Assembly: GCF_006716765.1 (NCBI RefSeq)
Contig: NZ_VFPO01000001.1
Span: 496,001 to 560,000, forward strand
DNA: 64,000 nucleotides
Direction: 5' to 3'
From: Actinomadura hallensis
Lineage (GTDB): Bacteria > Actinomycetota > Actinomycetes > Streptosporangiales > Streptosporangiaceae
Shown here: positions 1 to 8,118 of the stretch, in pieces
How the letters are laid out: each line of letters begins with the position of its first letter
How positions within the stretch are numbered: position 1 is the stretch's first letter
Notes under the pieces: generated by a model
What the model saw: the letters and a program-made list of their open reading frames with translations, nothing else
Told to the model about the DNA's origin: nothing
Database searches by the model: none
Translations under genes and position numbers: made by a program

Positions 1-1350
<1,350 letters not shown>

Positions 1351-1402
1351 GGGTCGCTAACTCCCCGTGGGCGTGGTGGGTGGTGTGTGTAAAAGGCGGG
1401 TT

Positions 1403-3685
1403 TTAAGAAGCCATGGCTTCCGGGTCGGTTGAGTCGGCTGGGGCGTCGCTGTCTTGCTGTCGGTTCCAGACCTGGTATTCCAGCGCCCAGCGGCGGCGGG
1501 CCCGGCGGCGGCGGTCCTCGTAGTGCCAGTCGTAGATCAGCCACATCAGCCGTTCGTAGTCCAGCGGCTGATCGATGGTGCGCAGCAGGTCGACCAAACC
1601 GCGCAACCGTAGGAGCAACGCGTCGGGATCGATGGTCGTCGCGGCGGCCGTGACCCTGGCGTCGATCGCGTCGGCGCTGAACTTGCCGTGATTTCTGAGT
1701 CGCCGCAGCGCCACGCCCAGTCCGATACCCGGCCGATGCATGGACGTCCGCTTGGACTGCTGGTGCAGCCCGTACAGGGCCAAGGCCGCGTGCTCGGCCT
1801 CTTGCTCACGTGAAACCCGACCTCGTCGGGCCTCGTCGTCGTCGACCTTGAAGGTGTAGAAGCGGCACATCTCCCACAGCTCGTAGGCCCGTGTGTCCAA
1901 CCCCCGCCGCATCAGCGCCAAATCCTCACCGGGCGGCGGGCCGAACTCTTTGATCGTGGGATCGAACGGGAGCCAGCCTCCGTCCTCGTCTACGCGATCC
2001 CAATAGCGGCGTTTCATGCTCGGTCTCCCGGAAATCGTGGTGGAGGCTACCTTGCGTCGTTCCTTCTGCGCGAAGGGCAAGACGTTGTCAATCCGGTCGT
2101 AGAAGGTGTGGAAGGCGTGCCCTAGGCCGAATGACGTATTGGTGCCGTTGTCGGTCTTGTATTCGCGTCCTGCGAAGATGTTTTCGGGAACAGAGGCGTA
2201 CACGGAGTCGGCGACCTGCATCGTGGCTCGGACCGCCGTGATCTCCCAGGCTTCTTGGGCTCGCTCTACGACGTCGGCATCGGTGCTGTTCTGCAAGCCA
2301 TGCAGCAGACGGCGCACCGCCGGATCCAAAGCGTGAAGCACACGTTCACCGGGTCGCTGCGCCTTGTCCCAAGGGATGGGGTCCAGACCGGCCGCGCGAC
2401 GCAGATCGTCCGACAGGCGGTTCACCGCCTGCGCCAGTTGCTCAGCTTGGTCGACCGCGTCCAGCACAAATTCGTGCACATCGGCATTGGCGCGCAGGGC
2501 GGCTACTGGCAGAGGCGTCAGATCGTGGAGGACGTCCTCAACGACGGCGGACTGGTTGCCATAGAGCATCCCGAACGTCTCCACCCGCAATGGGTAGCGT
2601 TCATCGAACAACCCCTCAGCTGCGAGCCCGCCGAGCTGGTCCAGCAACTCGCTGGTCTCAAAGCCCCTGACATGCTCGTTGCCGCTTACCGCCAGCAACG
2701 CGTTCAGCCCGCGCCAGATCGCCTTGCCCGGGGTGTGTCGCAAGGGGCGCAGCGGTGACGAGGTCGTCGTCTTCCTGCCGATTTTCGTGGACGGGTTGTT
2801 CGCCCTCCATGCCGTATGCGGCTCTTTGTCCGGGATGACGCTCAGCCGATCTCCAGCCGCCACAATCACGCGTGTGACCCGTGGCCCCTCGTCCGTGTCC
2901 TCGGGAACCAGGCGGATCCGACGGGACTGCCAGGTCCACAGATCCAGCAGTCCATCGACAGCCCGAATTTCCCATTCCGGACCGAGCGTGCGCTTCCACT
3001 GCGGCGTGCCCAGCCACCCTCCGACGCCGATAGGGAGATTCAGCAGCAGCGTGTCGTAGAGGGTACGCCCGATCGGCATCACCACTCCGAGCTGCCCCAA
3101 GGGGCCGGTCGGGTTTCCGGTTGTCTTACCGCCCTTGGCCTTGGGGTCGCCGACTACGCCCGTCTTGATCGCGGCGGTATCCCAGCAGTGTGCGTGCACC
3201 AGCCACCGCGCAGCCTCGGCGGGCGTCAACGGCAGCGGGTCAGCCTCGGTACGTGAGGCGAACAACGGCACGTTGTTCCCCGTCGCCGCCGTCGCCACCA
3301 GCAATGCCGAGCCTTTGGTCTCCCCCTTGGACGTTCGCAGGTCACCAACCTGCGCGAACGGTGCGGCGGGGTCGAACAGGTCGAACCGCTGTCGGTGGGT
3401 CTCAAGGTAGGCCCCCAGCTCGTTCCGTTCCCGCTCGTCGAAGCGGCCTTGCGCGAACCGCCGAGCCCACTCCTTGGAATCAGCCGGGCTTCCCAGCGCG
3501 TCCAAGACGATCGGCAGCAGCACCTGCCGCATGATCGCGGGAAGTTGCGTCGGCAGGTCCACGACCAGCTCGCCGTAGGAGCCCGCATTGAGAAGGGCAT
3601 CGGCGATACCCACCTCGGTGATCTCACCGGTCTCCGCGCAACGCAGCCGAAGCCACGGATCGTCAACCAGGTTGAACGAGTTCAT
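1403..3685 (-). CDS. cse1-cse2: Cse1-Cse2 fusion (Cas8e fused to Cas11e), type I-E Cascade
   Basis: A 760-residue fusion of the Cascade large subunit (PAM recognition, Cas3 recruitment) and small subunit. Residues 1 to about 556 are Cse1: NFNLVDDPWLRLR at the N-terminus, the AALRANADVHEFVLDAVDQAE segment (in pieces) and a C-terminal helical bundle. From codon 557 (MKRRYW, ATG at 2017) the sequence matches a whole Cse2: YGLHQQSKRTSMHRPGIGLG, the LRGLVDLLRTIDQPLDY block and a basic C-terminus. In most I-E operons these are separate genes. The start was set at 3685, where AAGGGAG precedes ATG and the conserved N-terminus begins; an upstream in-frame extension to 3799 lacks homology. The Cse2 ATG has its own Shine-Dalgarno (GGGAG), so free Cse2 may also be made. 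There is no stop or frameshift at the junction. Confidence 0.92.
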   Translation of the reverse strand: MNSFNLVDDPWLRLRCAETGEITEVGIADALLNAGSYGELVVDLPTQLPAIMRQVLLPIVLDALGSPADSKEWARRFAQGRFDERERNELGAYLETHRQRFDLFDPAAPFAQVGDLRTSKGETKGSALLVATAATGNNVPLFASRTEADPLPLTPAEAARWLVHAHCWDTAAIKTGVVGDPKAKGGKTTGNPTGPLGQLGVVMPIGRTLYDTLLLNLPIGVGGWLGTPQWKRTLGPEWEIRAVDGLLDLWTWQSRRIRLVPEDTDEGPRVTRVIVAAGDRLSVIPDKEPHTAWRANNPSTKIGRKTTTSSPLRPLRHTPGKAIWRGLNALLAVSGNEHVRGFETSELLDQLGGLAAEGLFDERYPLRVETFGMLYGNQSAVVEDVLHDLTPLPVAALRANADVHEFVLDAVDQAEQLAQAVNRLSDDLRRAAGLDPIPWDKAQRPGERVLHALDPAVRRLLHGLQNSTDADVVERAQEAWEITAVRATMQVADSVYASVPENIFAGREYKTDNGTNTSFGLGHAFHTFYDRIDNVLPFAQKERRKVASTTISGRPSMKRRYWDRVDEDGGWLPFDPTIKEFGPPPGEDLALMRRGLDTRAYELWEMCRFYTFKVDDDEARRGRVSREQEAEHAALALYGLHQQSKRTSMHRPGIGLGVALRRLRNHGKFSADAIDARVTAAATTIDPDALLLRLRGLVDLLRTIDQPLDYERLMWLIYDWHYEDRRRRARRRWALEYQVWNRQQDSDAPADSTDPEAMAS
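2015..2031 (-). promoter_or_regulatory. Internal ribosome-binding site and ATG for separate Cse2
   Basis: Inside the fusion gene, reading on the minus strand, CCGGGAGACCGAGC stands directly before an in-frame ATG (2015-2017) that matches where free Cse2 proteins begin (MKRRYWDRVDEDGGW). GGGAG is 7 nt from the ATG, ideal spacing. Initiation here would give a 204-residue Cse2. Cascade needs one Cse1 and two Cse2, and internal starts that make a small subunit are established for Cas11 in types I-B, I-C and I-D. That it is used here is inference. Confidence 0.55.
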
Positions 3686-3783
3686 CGAGCTCCCTTGCTC
3701 ATACTTCTGGGGGTCGGACCGAAGTCCTCGCGCCGAGGAGGTTAAAGGAGGCCACTGACAAAAGTGAGCAACACCGGTCAGAG
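3686..3783 (-). promoter_or_regulatory. Likely promoter/leader of the Cascade operon (cse1-cse2, cas7e, cas5e)
   Basis: A 98-nt gap between a strong hairpin (3784-3813) and the cse1 start. On the minus strand it carries TTGCTC and TTGTCA, which resemble -35 boxes, and the AAGGGAG Shine-Dalgarno. Because a hairpin separates it from the upstream small gene, Cascade probably has its own promoter here. On the plus strand, AAG followed by TGAGCAAC (3762-3772) partly matches the crRNA-like pseudo-spacer at 4225-4245, so this may be a second, weaker Cascade-binding site. No promoter is proven. Confidence 0.4.
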
Positions 3784-3813
3784 GGCCAGGTGAGGCCAAT
3801 GCCTCACCTGGCC
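3784..3813 (-). terminator. Perfect 13-bp hairpin after the small toxin-like ORF
   Basis: GGCCAGGTGAGGC, a 4-nt loop (CAAT), then GCCTCACCTGGCC form a perfect 13-bp stem. It begins 12 nt after the stop of the 3826-4020 ORF in the direction of transcription. No U-tract is present, as is common in actinomycetes. It probably ends transcription of the small gene and insulates the Cascade operon. Confidence 0.6.
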
Positions 3814-3825
3814 GGAAGCGAGCAC

Positions 3826-4020
3826 CTAGCGCTTCTTCGGAGGTTTGATCCCCGTAGGCGGTTCACCGCGGGCGACGAGGGTGGCGAGCGAGATGATCGC
3901 AACATGGGCAGGGGCGCCGGTCCAACCCTGATCTTCCACGTGACCAAGCCAGGCGCTGGCGAGCAATGCCGCCAGGACCACAGCGCGATAGTTGATGTTG
4001 ATGACGATCTGGTAGTTCAA
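3826..4020 (-). CDS. Small hydrophobic protein, candidate CreT-like toxin in the cas3-cse1 gap
   Basis: A 64-codon ORF with a TTG start and a strong Shine-Dalgarno (AGGAGG at 4030-4035, 9 nt upstream). The protein has a hydrophobic segment (YRAVVLAALLASAWLGH, about residues 11-27), a second weaker one (APAHVAIISLATLVARG, about 36-52) and a basic tail ending PPKKR, so it may be a small membrane peptide. A hairpin follows the stop. Its putative -10 (TATACG, 4050-4055) lies inside a 16/18 match to the pseudo-spacer of the crRNA-like element at 4195-4273, the expected arrangement of a CreT toxin silenced by Cascade-CreA. I do not recognise the protein; it could also be an island protein of unrelated function. 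Toxicity is inference. Confidence 0.5.
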   Translation of the reverse strand: MNYQIVININYRAVVLAALLASAWLGHVEDQGWTGAPAHVAIISLATLVARGEPPTGIKPPKKR

Positions 4021-4040
4021 GGTCCTCAGCCTCCTCGAGC

Positions 4041-4061
4041 AATGAGCCCCGTATAGGTCGG
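4041..4061 (+). promoter_or_regulatory. Predicted Cascade target site matching the crRNA-like pseudo-spacer
   Basis: Bases 4044-4061 match pseudo-spacer bases 4226-4243 at 16 of 18 positions. The two mismatches fall at spacer positions 6 and 12, the bases flipped out of the crRNA-DNA duplex in type I-E Cascade. AAT precedes the match in the PAM position. The site covers the putative -10 of the small ORF starting at 4020 and ends about 20 nt before its start codon, so a bound Cascade should block that promoter. Confidence 0.65.
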
Positions 4062-4123
4062 CGTGCTGGCAACGTCCCTCGGTAGTATCCGGGTCGCACC
4101 AAGCAACCGCATCGAAGGCACCA

Positions 4124-4147
4124 ACGCTGACCGCAAGCGGTCAGCGT
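4124..4147. repeat. Perfect 24-bp inverted repeat (11-2-11)
   Basis: ACGCTGACCGC, central AA, GCGGTCAGCGT. It lies between the small-ORF promoter (minus strand) and the crRNA-like element (plus strand), within the divergent promoter region. A perfect dyad with two-fold symmetry in this place looks like an operator for a dimeric regulator; it could alternatively be a hairpin terminator. No regulator gene is adjacent. Confidence 0.6.
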
Positions 4148-4194
4148 GCATTCCTGGACCCGAGCCAGGTAGGTTCTACGGGCGGTGTAAGCGC

Positions 4195-4273
4195 ATCGGC
4201 CCCGCCAACCTGCGGGGATGGCCCTGAGCCACGTATCGGTCGGGCGTCGGCCCCGCACGCGCGGGGTGGCCGG
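4195..4273 (+). ncRNA. crRNA-like element: degenerate repeat - 20-nt pseudo-spacer - degenerate repeat (candidate CreA)
   Basis: Pseudo-repeat 1 (4195-4224) and pseudo-repeat 2 (4246-4273) resemble the array repeat at 7359-7937 in the same strand sense. Both keep the CCCCGC...GCGGGG stem that Cas6e would bind. Repeat 1 has a 2-nt larger loop and keeps ATGGCCC versus the array's ATGGTCC as the 5' handle; repeat 2 has lost the A of the handle and diverges at its 3' end. The enclosed pseudo-spacer (4226-4245) is 20 nt, shorter than the array spacers. It matches the promoter of the neighbouring small ORF (4044-4061). Degenerate repeats, a short spacer and a target in an adjacent small-gene promoter inside a cas locus are the hallmarks of CreA antitoxin RNAs. 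A promoter is expected around 4147-4182 (TAGGTT at 4170-4175 is a weak -10). Confidence 0.65.
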
Positions 4274-4302
4274 TGGAGTGGCTTAAGTCGCTCCACCGGC
4301 CA
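4267..4302. terminator. Bidirectional hairpin between cas3 and the crRNA-like element
   Basis: TGGCCGGTGGAG pairs with CTCCACCGGCCA (12 bp), and the stem continues with wobble pairs around a TTAA loop. On the minus strand it starts 30 nt after the cas3 stop; on the plus strand it overlaps the 3' end of pseudo-repeat 2. It probably terminates both cas3 and the crRNA-like RNA, which would separate cas3 transcription from the Cascade operon. Confidence 0.6.
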
Positions 4303-4331
4303 GTCACTTTCCAGATAATCGGCCCGTCCGT

Positions 4332-7298
4332 TCAGCGCACGACGAGGCCGAGGTCCTTGTCGTAGGTGAGGTGCACGTTGCCCAGCGATGCGGACTGCTG
4401 GTCCTCGGTGAAGATGAGTGCGCGGCTATAGCGCAGCCACGGATGCTCGCGCCACTCAGGAAGTGGGCGGAGCTCTTCCTCAGCAGCTCGGGTCAGCTTC
4501 GCAGGCAGACGGACGGTTGAGCCGAGAAGGTCGTCCAAGACCTCGGTCGATGCTTCTCCGGTGATGACCAGGGAGCGTCCCGACAGGGTGCGGTAGCCGC
4601 GGCGGTCTTGGCGTACGAGCACGACTTCGATGCTGGTCTCCCCGTCGCGGACCATCGCCCGATGGTGTTCCTCGTCCAGCGTTTCCTGCGAACCGCCGCG
4701 ATGCAGTCCCGCCAACGTGGTGCGCTCATGCTCTCCGCGTCGCGCGAGCAAGAAGGGCTCGGCGGCCTCGGCGCGTGCTCGTTGCGTTGTAGTCCACTCT
4801 GCGAATGCCTCGGCTTCCGCTTCAGCCCAAGCCTCCGGAACGGACTTCTGCTCGGACTCGTACACGGCGGCCACGAGTTCGGGGACCTTGTCAGGAATGG
4901 ACCAGGCCGTACCTGCCGCCGCCGTCACCAACGCAGCAGTCCGCAGAAGCAGGTAACGCCCGTAGATTCCAACACTCTCCGGCAGGATCCAGGGAGCGGC
5001 GCTGTCACGAGGGCCGAACCCTGTGACGATGACCCATGGCTCACGAAGCGCGTCGGGCCGCACTACACCGGCGTGACGATGCACACGTCCCATCCGCTGC
5101 AAGAGCAGGTCTATTGGAGCCAGGTCGCTGATCAGCACGTCAGCGTCGATGTCGAAGGACTGCTCGGCTATCTGGGTCGCGACCAAGATCAAGCGCCTAG
5201 GACGTGTCGTGCCTTTCTGGGCGGGTGAGCCAAGCAGTCGAAGACATTCCTCAGTGCGGTCAGCACGATCGGCCACCGTGAGCCTTCCGTGCAGCAGCCG
5301 CACGTCGTCGCCGAATTCCTTGTGGAGGGCGAGGTAGGTCTGCTGCGCCCGGTCAACCGTGTTGCGGATGACGAGCGCGCATCCACCGTCGGCCAGTCGC
5401 TTCCTCAGAACGGCAACAACGTCCCGATCCCGCGGGGGAGTCTGAGCCAGGTCTTCGTCACCCTTCGCTGGTGGAGCTTCGGGAAGTACCTCGATCTGGA
5501 CAGCAACAGGCGTCTTCCAAGCCGGGCAGTCTTCGACGGCGTGAGCGATTCCCTCCGGGCTGTTCCACACCGCCGTGACACTTGGGTAGCCGTTCGGCAC
5601 CGGGACTGCGGAGACATCCGCCTCTTCACGTGACTGTGCCCCAGCCAGATACGCGGCCTGAAGCTCACGCCTCTGCGCCGAGGGCAGCGTGGCCGAGAGC
5701 AGTACCACGGGTACTCCCGCCTGCCCCAGCCAACGCAACCCTTCGGCCAAGAACTGCGACATGTACACGTCGACGGCATGGACCTCATCGAGGATGACGA
5801 CCTTGCCGGCCAGTCCCGCCATGCGGAGCATCACGTGCTTCGTGCGCGTGGCGGCAAAGAGCAACTGGTCGATGGTCCCCACCACGAACGGGCTTAGCAG
5901 ATCGCGCTTGTTTCCCAGAAACCACTCGGCAGGAGCGCGCCGCTCCTGAGCGGCTGTCGTGTGCCCCTCCGCCAGCTCGGAACGGTATGGGTCCTCAAGA
6001 CCGAAGTCGTCTTCCTGGACGCTGTCGAAACGATCGTCAGGACTCGCACCTGCGTCCTCGACGAGCGCACGCCACTCCTTGTTGAACATGCGCTTGCCAT
6101 GCAGCAGCGTGACCTGGGCTTCCAGCCCCGGATCCAGCGCGCTCAGCCACTTGCGTACGTTGCTGAACATCGGATCACTCGTCGCCTGGGTCGGCATCCC
6201 GACGAACACACCGTCCATTGCGAAGCGGGCCGCCAACATCTCCGCAGCCAACAGCGCCGCTTTGGTCTTGCCTTCCCCCATCGGAGCCTCGACGATGACC
6301 AACCCTGGCGCCCCCATCTGCGACACGACGTCGAGCACCAAGGTCTGCGACCCGCGCGGTGGATCTCCAAAGCGTTGGACGAAGCTGTGCTGATCAGGCG
6401 GACTCAGCCGTCCCCACCCACCACGGAGCCCGAGCCTCGACCACGCCGCCAAGGCCCGGGCCCGAGCGGTCTGCATGCTTACCGTGTCCAGTTCGTCAAT
6501 ACCCTTGAAGTGCTTCTTGTCGCTGGAAATCCAGTCCGCCATCACGACGAAGCCGCTCACCTGCAACTGCAGCGCGCGGCTGGGTACTGTTCGCGGTTGC
6601 ACCTCGGCCAGGTCAGCGAACCCCACGGCGCGGGTGAAGACGTCCAGCAACTGTCGCCGCACCTGATCCCACGCAGTGCCCTCCCCGCTGAGCCGTTTCA
6701 CCGAGCGCATACCGCGGCTCGCGGTCCCCAGCGAGGGAAAAACACCATGGTGACCAGCGATCAGCGGCCACACCCAGTCAACTTGATCTTCATCCCAGCC
6801 GGCTTCCTTTAACAGCGAACGAATGAGCACGCCACCCGCTGCGTCATGCCCCCAGCGCTTCCTGCGAAGCGCATGGAGATCGAACGGCAAGCCAGCGCGC
6901 CGGACGCGCTCCATCCCGGCCTCGTCTATGAACTGAAACGCCGGGATGGCTTTCCCGAAGTCGTGAACCCCGCACAGCCAGGTGAACAGTCTTCGACCAC
7001 TGCCCTCACCACCGCCGGCCACCCCGTCGAGCGCACGCCGAAGCGAGGGAGCCAAATAGCGGTCCCAGATCAGCTCCGCGACCGCCGCCGTGTCGAGCAA
7101 GTGCGACAGCAACAGGTTCGCCCGACCACCCGCACGCTTGGCGCTCTTCCCCCACAACGCACCCAGCTGACGCCGCAACGCCGAGTCCGCGCCGACCATA
7201 AGATCGGCCACACCCACTGGTGGCATCTCTTCATCCACAAGCGGAACAGTAGAAGATGCCCCTGACGAAAAGCGGCCACTCGGCTCTGCTCGCTCCAT
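4332..7298 (-). CDS. cas3: Cas3 helicase-nuclease, type I-E
   Basis: About 988 residues. Order: N-terminal HD nuclease (conserved SLWGKS-like ALWGKSAKRAGG; LLSHLLDTAAVAELIWDRYL; HDFGK metal-binding motif), then an SF2 helicase with Walker A (EAPMGEGKTKAALLA), DEVH box (VVILDEVHAVD), motif III (LLSATLPS) and a C-terminal helicase lobe with QRMGRVHRH. It degrades the non-target strand after recruitment by Cse1. The start is uncertain: 7298 is the first ATG (a TTG at 7310 is in frame), and another ATG at 7226 has GAAGAG before it. It is transcribed away from the CRISPR array and separated from cse1 by 646 bp with a terminator. Confidence 0.95.
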   Translation of the reverse strand: MERAEPSGRFSSGASSTVPLVDEEMPPVGVADLMVGADSALRRQLGALWGKSAKRAGGRANLLLSHLLDTAAVAELIWDRYLAPSLRRALDGVAGGGEGSGRRLFTWLCGVHDFGKAIPAFQFIDEAGMERVRRAGLPFDLHALRRKRWGHDAAGGVLIRSLLKEAGWDEDQVDWVWPLIAGHHGVFPSLGTASRGMRSVKRLSGEGTAWDQVRRQLLDVFTRAVGFADLAEVQPRTVPSRALQLQVSGFVVMADWISSDKKHFKGIDELDTVSMQTARARALAAWSRLGLRGGWGRLSPPDQHSFVQRFGDPPRGSQTLVLDVVSQMGAPGLVIVEAPMGEGKTKAALLAAEMLAARFAMDGVFVGMPTQATSDPMFSNVRKWLSALDPGLEAQVTLLHGKRMFNKEWRALVEDAGASPDDRFDSVQEDDFGLEDPYRSELAEGHTTAAQERRAPAEWFLGNKRDLLSPFVVGTIDQLLFAATRTKHVMLRMAGLAGKVVILDEVHAVDVYMSQFLAEGLRWLGQAGVPVVLLSATLPSAQRRELQAAYLAGAQSREEADVSAVPVPNGYPSVTAVWNSPEGIAHAVEDCPAWKTPVAVQIEVLPEAPPAKGDEDLAQTPPRDRDVVAVLRKRLADGGCALVIRNTVDRAQQTYLALHKEFGDDVRLLHGRLTVADRADRTEECLRLLGSPAQKGTTRPRRLILVATQIAEQSFDIDADVLISDLAPIDLLLQRMGRVHRHAGVVRPDALREPWVIVTGFGPRDSAAPWILPESVGIYGRYLLLRTAALVTAAAGTAWSIPDKVPELVAAVYESEQKSVPEAWAEAEAEAFAEWTTTQRARAEAAEPFLLARRGEHERTTLAGLHRGGSQETLDEEHHRAMVRDGETSIEVVLVRQDRRGYRTLSGRSLVITGEASTEVLDDLLGSTVRLPAKLTRAAEEELRPLPEWREHPWLRYSRALIFTEDQQSASLGNVHLTYDKDLGLVVR

Positions 7299-7358
7299 GA
7301 GTGCTAGCAACCGAATGAAAATCGCTCAGTCGTCACACAAAGCAGCAGGTCACGAAGG
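7299..7358 (+). promoter_or_regulatory. Short CRISPR leader and divergent cas3 promoter region
   Basis: The array repeats read in the plus direction (the end ATGGTCC corresponds to the E. coli ATAAACCG handle), so the leader is on the left. Only about 60 nt separate the cas3 start from the first repeat, and they are relatively A+T-rich (GAATGAAAATCG). The leader may extend into the 5' end of cas3. No IHF-like site or clear promoter is evident. Confidence 0.45.
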
Positions 7359-7937
7359 GTCGGCCCCGCACACGCGGGGATGGTCCGCAAGAGGGGAGCA
7401 ATCTCTTTCCCGTGCGTGAGTCGGCCCCGCACACGCGGGGATGGTCCCCTGACTGAAAGAGCGAGGCTCAGTATCGCGCCGTCGGCCCCGCACACGCGGG
7501 GATGGTCCCCCGCTGCCGGTGACCGGAGGAGGGGACGGGGGGGTCGGCCCCGCACACGCGGGGATGGTCCCCTGACTGAAAGAGCGAGGCTCAGTATCGC
7601 GCCGTCGGCCCCGCACACGCGGGGATGGTCCCCTATGGGGGGCTGATGACACAAGTTTCGTGGCGTCGGCCCCGCACACGCGGGGATGGTCCCCCGCTGC
7701 CGGTGACCGGAGGAGGGGACGGGGGGGTCGGCCCCGCACACGCGGGGATGGTCCCCAATCCGGATCGTGGCTCAGCCTGGCGAACAGGTCGGCCCCGCAC
7801 ACGCGGGGATGGTCCTGCGCGCCAGCTCGGGCTTGCGGTGCCGTCCCCGTCGGCCCCGCACACGCGGGGATGGTCCCGACAGGCCCTTGCAGTAGTAGTC
7901 GTAGGTCAGGTCGGCCCCGCACACGCGGGGATGGTCC
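7359..7937 (+). CRISPR. Type I-E CRISPR array, 10 repeats and 9 spacers (7 distinct)
   Basis: Ten identical 28-nt repeats (GTCGGCCCCGC, loop ACAC, GCGGGGATGGTCC) begin at 7359, 7420, 7481, 7543, 7604, 7665, 7727, 7788, 7849 and 7910. Spacers are 33 nt except two of 34. Spacer 2 (7448-7480) equals spacer 4 (7571-7603), and spacer 3 (7509-7542) equals spacer 6 (7693-7726), so rearrangement or duplication has occurred. The first base after the repeat is C for 7 of 9 spacers, which suggests a 29-nt unit with a PAM-derived last base. No terminal repeat is degenerate; the array simply stops at an IS30 fragment. Spacer 9 read on the minus strand gives an open LTYDYYCKGLS, but no source is known. Confidence 0.99.
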
Positions 7938-8118
7938 GACACCGGCGGGCGCTGGCCGGACACGGCGCCGAGGCGGTGCGCGATGCGATTGCCGCCACGC
8001 TCACCACCTGGCCCCAGCAGCTACGCCGGTCACTGACCTGGGACCAGGGCGCCGAGATGGCCCAGCACGCCCAGCTGCGCATCGACACGGGCCTGGAGAT
8101 CTACTTCGCCGACCCGTT
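7938..8118 (+). pseudogene. IS30-family transposase remnant directly abutting the last CRISPR repeat
   Basis: From the base after the last repeat an open frame encodes HRRALAGHGAEAVRDAI followed by LRRSLTWDQGAEMAQHAQ and IDTGLEIYFADPFS. This is the DDE-domain core of IS30 transposases (LTWDQGKEMA...H, DTG..IYFCDPHS, with two of the catalytic acidic residues). Only about 60 codons survive: the N-terminal DNA-binding part and the C-terminal catalytic Glu block are absent. The IS insertion, or a later deletion, probably removed the distal part of the array. Confidence 0.75.

Noticed and set aside
4026..4151. 41-codon minus-strand ORF (ATG at 4151) just before the toxin-like ORF
   Set aside because: Crosses the 24-bp dyad and the predicted Cascade target; weak ribosome site; composition not protein-like.
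3863..4258. 131-codon minus-strand ORF with several Cys residues across the cas3-cse1 gap
   Set aside because: It runs through the degenerate repeats and overlaps the better-supported small ORF; it has no good ribosome site at its ATG and no recognisable domain. The Cys-rich stretch is most likely fortuitous.
7322..7330. TGAGCGAT on the minus strand in the CRISPR leader as another pseudo-spacer target
   Set aside because: Only the first bases match, with a mismatch inside the seed and no suitable PAM.
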